A DNA stretch of 9,910 bases from Clostridia bacterium (GTDB lineage Bacteria; Bacillota_A; Clostridia; Christensenellales; Borkfalkiaceae), in the NCBI GenBank assembly GCA_017457015.1, contig JAFTIG010000033.1, forward strand, positions 1 to 9,910, written 5' to 3'. Both the position numbers and the translations under genes were made by a program. Each line of letters starts with the position of its first letter. Positions within the stretch are counted from its first letter, which is position 1. This document shows positions 7,024 to 9,910 of the stretch, one piece after another. The notes under the pieces were generated by a model, which worked only from the letters and a program-made list of their open reading frames with translations, was not told where the DNA came from and ran no database searches.

Positions 7024-7461
7024 TTACAAAAACTTTTTTAATCTTTGTTCGTATTCTTCTTCTAGAGTTAAAAGGTCGTCTAAAAACTTCAACACTTCGT
7101 CGTCAAGGTTTTCGCTCTCGTTTTTCATTGCGGTAAGTTCGGTTATGCCCATTACCGTACCTTTAATCATGATTTCGGCAACGTGCGTACGACTATTATC
7201 AAACATAGTATTCATTTTGATACCGCTCCACATCATGGCTTTCTTAAAAGGGTTTATATCTTTGGGCTCTAAGCCTTGTTCAGCCATAAAAGTAGAAATC
7301 TCGCCGATAATTTTTTCATACCCTTCGTATTGTTCTTTTAGTTCGTCTTTGATTCCGTCACCGTCAACGGACGGCAACAGGTCGGAAATGCTTTGCAGGG
7401 CAATGTGCGCGTTTTTATAAACGTCGTTTATCGCTTTAGTATTATATTCGTTAAGTGCCAT
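7024..7461 (-). CDS. all-helical 145-residue protein, possibly ferritin-like; function unknown
   Basis: The composition and spacing suggest four helices: about residues 5-29, 36-62, 71-116 (broken near 88) and 119-143. There are no cysteines, no signal peptide and no membrane segment, so it is likely a cytoplasmic helical bundle. It has a methionine-rich central part (AMMWSGIKMNTMFD, residues 75-88) and a THVAEIMIKG segment (92-101) whose His and Glu could bind metal. From memory of the pattern, it resembles short clostridial hypothetical proteins with a ferritin-like fold, but I cannot test this. The start is well set: AAGGAG (7475-7470 on the minus strand) precedes the ATG at 7461 by 8 bases. 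It is transcribed divergently from rplU across a 192-base gap and convergently with the accessory pair. I see no convincing promoter of its own. Confidence 0.8.
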   Translation of the reverse strand: MALNEYNTKAINDVYKNAHIALQSISDLLPSVDGDGIKDELKEQYEGYEKIIGEISTFMAEQGLEPKDINPFKKAMMWSGIKMNTMFDNSRTHVAEIMIKGTVMGITELTAMKNESENLDDEVLKFLDDLLTLEEEYEQRLKKFL

Positions 7462-7525
7462 AAAATAATCTCCTTAAATTTCTTAAAATAGTTTGTGAAA
7501 GGTTTATATTTTTATGCAAAAACGT

Positions 7526-7554
7526 TTGACATTTAATGATAAATGTTATAAAAT
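7526..7554 (+). promoter_or_regulatory. strong promoter of the rplU-rpmA operon
   Basis: A consensus TTGACA (7526-7531) is followed by 17 bases and TAAAAT (7549-7554). An overlapping reading, TATAAA at 7547-7552 with TGT before it, also fits. Predicted transcription start is near 7561, placing the whole leader at 7561-7653. Confidence 0.85.
7529..7546. promoter_or_regulatory. perfect palindrome inside the rplU promoter, operator candidate
   Basis: ACATTTA (7529-7535) and TAAATGT (7540-7546) are exact 7-bp inverted arms around ATGA. The site fills the spacer between the -35 and -10 elements, where a bound repressor or MerR-type activator would act. No regulator gene is in the window. In such AT-rich sequence a chance palindrome is possible. 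Confidence 0.4.
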
Positions 7555-7560
7555 ATCCAA

Positions 7561-7653
7561 GTAGCCGCTCGATAGGGGTTATTTTAAGTGCGCAATTAAC
7601 GCGTCGCCCCAAATAAAAAATTTCGGCGAGACTGGTTAGCAGGAGGTATTAAA
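7561..7653 (+). ncRNA. structured 5' leader of rplU (L21 leader-like)
   Basis: This untranslated leader lies between a strong promoter and rplU, where many Firmicutes carry the L21 leader that lets ribosomal protein control its own operon. Visible pairings are GGGG (7575-7578) with CCCC (7607-7610), enclosing a small GCGC-based hairpin (7590-7593 with 7601-7604). The 5' GCCG and CTCG (7564-7571) can pair with CGGC or CGAG (7624-7630) just before the ribosome site, and these two pairings exclude each other. Assignment to the family rests on position and these features, without a covariance search. Confidence 0.55.
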
Positions 7654-7962
7654 ATGTACGCAATCGTAGAAAACGGTTCAAAGCAGTACAAAGCGGAAGT
7701 CGGTTCAGTCATTAGATTTGAAAAACTTTCGGCAAACGTAGGCGACAAAGTAGAGTTTGACGTTTTGATGGTATCTGATGAAAACGGCATCAAAGTGGCA
7801 GACGAAGCAAAGGCATTCAAGGCAGTAGGTGAAGTGCTCGAACAGGGTAAAGACAAGAAAATTGTTGTGTTCAAGTACAAGGCTAAGAAGAACGAGAGAA
7901 AGAAACAAGGTCATAGACAGCCTTTCACGGCAGTTAAGATTCTTGAAATCGTTGCGAAGTAA
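7654..7962 (+). CDS. rplU: 50S ribosomal protein L21
   Basis: Large-subunit protein that binds 23S rRNA. Its 102 residues match the family length (103 in E. coli). It opens MYAIVENGSKQYK, typical of L21, and carries the KKQGHRQPFT signature near residues 83-92, with a basic KYKAKKNERKK segment before it. A strong AGGAGG (7641-7646) precedes the ATG by seven bases. It is the first gene of a two-gene operon with rpmA, only 18 bases away. In most Firmicutes a small protease gene (prp, also called ysxB) sits between the two; it is absent here. Confidence 0.98.
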   Translation: MYAIVENGSKQYKAEVGSVIRFEKLSANVGDKVEFDVLMVSDENGIKVADEAKAFKAVGEVLEQGKDKKIVVFKYKAKKNERKKQGHRQPFTAVKILEIVAK

Positions 7963-7980
7963 TCGGGAGGGTATAATAAT

Positions 7981-8262
7981 ATGATGTTTTTATTTAGATT
8001 ATTTGCACACCACAAAGGTGGCGGTAGTACCAAGAACGGCAGAGACAGCAACGCTAAAAGACTCGGTGTAAAGAGAGTTAACGGACAGGAAATCTTAGCA
8101 GGCGGAATTATCGTTCGTCAGCGCGGAACTAAAATCCACCCCGGCAACAACGTAGGTATTGGTAGTGACGATACGTTGTACGCATTAATTGACGGTGTTG
8201 TTAAATTCGAAAGAATGGGTAGACACGACAAGAAAGTCAGCGTTTACGCAAAAGAAAACTAA
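7981..8262 (+). CDS. rpmA: 50S ribosomal protein L27 with cleavable-type N-terminal extension
   Basis: Large-subunit protein whose N-terminal tail reaches the peptidyl transferase centre. The family core is clear from [14 protein letters not shown] (residues 10-23) through RLGVKR and [11 protein letters not shown]. Relative to E. coli L27, which begins MAHKK, there are about eight extra residues, MMFLFRLF before Ala9. This resembles the Firmicutes extension ending in FFA that the Prp cysteine protease removes; here the predicted cut is after Ala9 in LFAHHKG. A GGGAGGG site (7965-7971) precedes ATG 7981 by nine bases, so the extension appears to be translated; Met2 at 7984 would change it by one residue only. 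No prp gene lies between rplU and rpmA, so the protease must be encoded elsewhere if cleavage occurs. A terminator follows directly. Confidence 0.97.
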   Translation: MMFLFRLFAHHKGGGSTKNGRDSNAKRLGVKRVNGQEILAGGIIVRQRGTKIHPGNNVGIGSDDTLYALIDGVVKFERMGRHDKKVSVYAKEN

Positions 8263-8266
8263 TCAC

Positions 8267-8299
8267 TTAACGGGCTGATCTTCAGCCCGTTAATTTTTT
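8267..8299 (+). terminator. strong intrinsic terminator of rplU-rpmA
   Basis: A perfect 12-bp stem (8267-8278 with 8282-8293; core AACGGGCTGA / TCAGCCCGTT) has a three-base TCT loop and is followed by six T (8294-8299). It starts four bases after the rpmA stop and ends three bases before the start codon of the next gene. Confidence 0.93.
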
Positions 8300-8302
8300 A
8301 CT

Positions 8303-9148
8303 ATGGAAAATATTACTAAAACTTATTTTAAAAGCGAATATTTTAACGTTAAAGACACTTTAGAATGCGGTCAAATATTTAGATTTACTCCATATAAAAA
8401 AGGCTACAAAATTTTTTCTAAAGATAAGTGTGCCTACGTTTATAACGAACGCGGCTGCGCGGTCGTTGAAGGTGATTTAAGCAACGGCGATTACTTTGAA
8501 AACCTTTTCGACGTTAAACGTGATTATGAAAGCATAGTTAACTCGGCTAAAAAAGAAAACGTTAAAATACTCTCTATTGCAGCGGAGCGCGGTAAAGGTA
8601 TAAGGATATTAAACCAAGATAGCACTGAAATGCTTTTTTCCTTTATCGTTTCTCAAAACAATAATATCCCGCGCATTAAAAGTATAATCGAAAAGTTATG
8701 TACGTCGCTCGGTGCAAAGAAAGATTTTAACGGCGAAGAATATTTTGCTTTTCCCACACCTGAAATAATGGCGAAAAGAAGCGTTGACTTTTATAAAAGC
8801 ATAGGTCTAGGTTACCGCGCGGAATATATAAAAAATCTTGCAGAAATGATTGTGAACGGTTTTGACGTGAATAATCTTGTAGATTTACCTACTGTAGAAC
8901 TCAAAAAACGTCTTATGGAAATTAAGGGCGTCGGACCTAAAGTAGCCGATTGCGTGGCACTATTCGGTTTTCACCGCAGTGACAGTTTTCCCGTCGATAC
9001 TTGGATAGAAAAGGTATATAGAGAAGATTTTAAGGGAACTATAAAGGATAGAGCAAAAATTGCCGTGTATTTAGTTTCTCGTTTCGGCAAAAATGCAGGA
9101 TATTATCAACAATACCTATTTCACTATAAAAGAATGTTGGAAAAATAA
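8303..9148 (+). CDS. ogg: 8-oxoguanine DNA glycosylase / AP lyase, OGG1 type
   Basis: Base-excision repair enzyme that removes 8-oxoguanine opposite cytosine and nicks the strand by beta-elimination. The 281 residues follow the OGG1 plan: N-terminal domain with CGQIFRF (22-28), the SFIVSQNNNIPRI segment (113-125) whose asparagines match the cytosine-contacting Asn of human OGG1, GLGYRAEYI (168-176), and the helix-hairpin-helix-GPD part with KGVGPKVADC (208-217) and PVD (230-232). Lys213 is the Schiff-base nucleophile and Asp232 the activating acid, so the enzyme looks intact. ATG 8303 is the first possible start, because an in-frame TAA lies at 8291. No Shine-Dalgarno sequence precedes it, and the gene begins three bases after a strong terminator's T run. 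Expression may depend on read-through or weak, leaderless-like initiation. The upstream gene pair is functionally unrelated. Confidence 0.93.
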   Translation: MENITKTYFKSEYFNVKDTLECGQIFRFTPYKKGYKIFSKDKCAYVYNERGCAVVEGDLSNGDYFENLFDVKRDYESIVNSAKKENVKILSIAAERGKGIRILNQDSTEMLFSFIVSQNNNIPRIKSIIEKLCTSLGAKKDFNGEEYFAFPTPEIMAKRSVDFYKSIGLGYRAEYIKNLAEMIVNGFDVNNLVDLPTVELKKRLMEIKGVGPKVADCVALFGFHRSDSFPVDTWIEKVYREDFKGTIKDRAKIAVYLVSRFGKNAGYYQQYLFHYKRMLEK

Positions 9149-9162
9149 GTTAAACTAATAAA

Positions 9163-9198
9163 AAACGGCGGCAAAATAATTGTCAAAAACTGCCGTTT
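9163..9198 (+). terminator. weak hairpin after the glycosylase gene
   Basis: AAACGGC (9163-9169) pairs with GCCGTTT (9192-9198) around a 22-base loop. There is no T run after it, only TTTAT, so it is a poor terminator. The -35 element of the next promoter lies in its loop. Confidence 0.35.
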
Positions 9199-9208
9199 AT
9201 GGTATACT
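9180..9208 (+). promoter_or_regulatory. strong promoter of the Fe-S scaffold gene
   Basis: TTGTCA (9180-9185), a 17-base spacer and TATACT (9203-9208) with TGG directly before it form a near-consensus extended -10 promoter. Transcription would start near 9215, giving a short leader to ATG 9252. Confidence 0.82.
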
Positions 9209-9251
9209 AAACAAGATAAAATAAAAGAAAATTTTTGGAGGGCATAGATTT

Positions 9252-9910
9252 ATGCAGTATTCAACTGAAGTTAAAGAAATGACCTGCGTTTGTAAAGGAC
9301 CTAAACACGGTCCTGCTCCTATCCCTGAAGAAGGCAGATGGGTAGAAGTAAAGGAAATAAAAGATATTTCCGCATATACGCATGGTGTAGGCTGGTGTGC
9401 ACCGCAACAAGGTGCTTGCAAGCTTTCGTTAAACGTTAAAAACGGTATTATTGAAGAAGCGCTCGTAGAAACGATCGGCTGTTCGGGTATGACTCACTCT
9501 GCGGCAATGGCAGCGGAAATTCTTCCTGGAAAAACGCTCCTTGAAGCGCTCAATACCGACCTTGTTTGCGATGCTATCAACACTGCAATGAGAGAACTTT
9601 TCTTGCAGATCGTTTACGGCCGTTCGCAGTCGGCTTTCTCAGAAGACGGCTTGGTTATCGGTGCGGGTATGGAAGACCTTGGTAAAGGTGCACGTTCAAT
9701 GGTAGGTACTATGTACGGTACTAAAGCAAAGGGCGTTAGATACCTTGAAATGACCGAAGGTTATTGTACTAGAATGGCCCTTGACGAAAATGACGAAGTT
9801 ATCGGTTACGAATTCGTTTCTCTCGGCAAGATGACCGACTTAATTAAGAAAGGCGAAGAACCTAACAAAGCGTACGAAGCGGCAAAAGGCACTTACGGTC
9901 GCTTTAAGAA
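9252..9910 (+). CDS. NifU/IscU-like iron-sulfur cluster assembly scaffold protein, 3' end outside window
   Basis: Likely scaffold on which Fe-S clusters are built before transfer to target proteins, in the cytoplasm. The visible 219 codons run off the right edge. The IGCSGMTHSAAMAAEILPGK stretch (75-94) matches the second cysteine region of NifU/IscU (GCGSAIASSS followed by GKT), with Cys77 as the likely ligand; Cys49 and Cys56 in the preceding segment and Cys106 are candidates for the others. There is also an N-terminal pair, Cys12 and Cys14, in a proline-rich lead, and Cys172. The part after residue 130, with GAGMEDLGKGARSM, is not in classical IscU and fits the longer clostridial group usually annotated as Fe-S scaffold and often found beside a GGGtGRT protein gene. 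A strong GGAGGG site (9237-9242) sits nine bases before ATG 9252. It has its own strong promoter. Confidence 0.82.
   Translation, partial: MQYSTEVKEMTCVCKGPKHGPAPIPEEGRWVEVKEIKDISAYTHGVGWCAPQQGACKLSLNVKNGIIEEALVETIGCSGMTHSAAMAAEILPGKTLLEALNTDLVCDAINTAMRELFLQIVYGRSQSAFSEDGLVIGAGMEDLGKGARSMVGTMYGTKAKGVRYLEMTEGYCTRMALDENDEVIGYEFVSLGKMTDLIKKGEEPNKAYEAAKGTYGRFK

Noticed and set aside
7145..7420. Plus-strand frame opposite the 145-residue gene, and frames opposite rplU (7596-7880, 7705-7914)
   Set aside because: The opposite strand in each case has a better start, ribosome site and protein-like composition; L21 is certain.
9197..9421. Minus-strand frame across the scaffold promoter and gene start
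   Set aside because: It runs through a strong promoter and the coding start of a recognised gene on the other strand.

Overview
The window reads as ordinary chromosome of a low-GC Gram-positive bacterium, most likely an uncultured gut-type member of the Clostridia. Support for this comes from the clostridial form of DnaE followed directly by pfkA, a PPi-type phosphofructokinase beside the ATP-type enzyme, an L27 with the Firmicutes-style N-terminal extension, strong AGGAGG-type ribosome binding sites and good sigma-A-like promoters. The species cannot be named from this sequence.

Layout: (1) positions 3-5439 carry, all on the plus strand, the 3' nine-tenths of dnaE, then pfkA, then a pyrophosphate-dependent phosphofructokinase gene, closed by a strong hairpin terminator. 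(2) Positions about 5505-6957 are a visibly AT-richer block with a long untranslated leader, a small predicted lipoprotein gene and a small membrane-anchored protein gene, neither of which I recognise. It ends in a second terminator. (3) A 145-codon gene on the minus strand (7024-7461) encodes an all-helical, possibly ferritin-like protein. It converges on the accessory block and diverges from the ribosomal genes. (4) A strong promoter and structured leader precede rplU (L21) and rpmA (L27), which end in a perfect terminator. (5) An OGG1-type 8-oxoguanine glycosylase gene starts three bases after that terminator's T run. (6) A strong promoter drives a NifU/IscU-like iron-sulfur scaffold gene that runs off the right edge.

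The housekeeping genes cover replication (DnaE), the fructose-6-phosphate/fructose-1,6-bisphosphate step of glycolysis with two different phosphoryl donors, ribosome assembly, oxidative DNA repair and Fe-S cluster biogenesis. No CRISPR array, transposase, tRNA, rRNA or recognisable defence system is visible, and I do not see a clear new system. The points most worth a second look are the L27 extension without the usual protease gene between rplU and rpmA, the out-of-frame start of the membrane protein gene, the two-gene AT-rich cassette itself, the palindrome between the -35 and -10 of the rplU promoter, the terminator-abutting start of the glycosylase gene, and substitutions in the PfkA active and effector sites.
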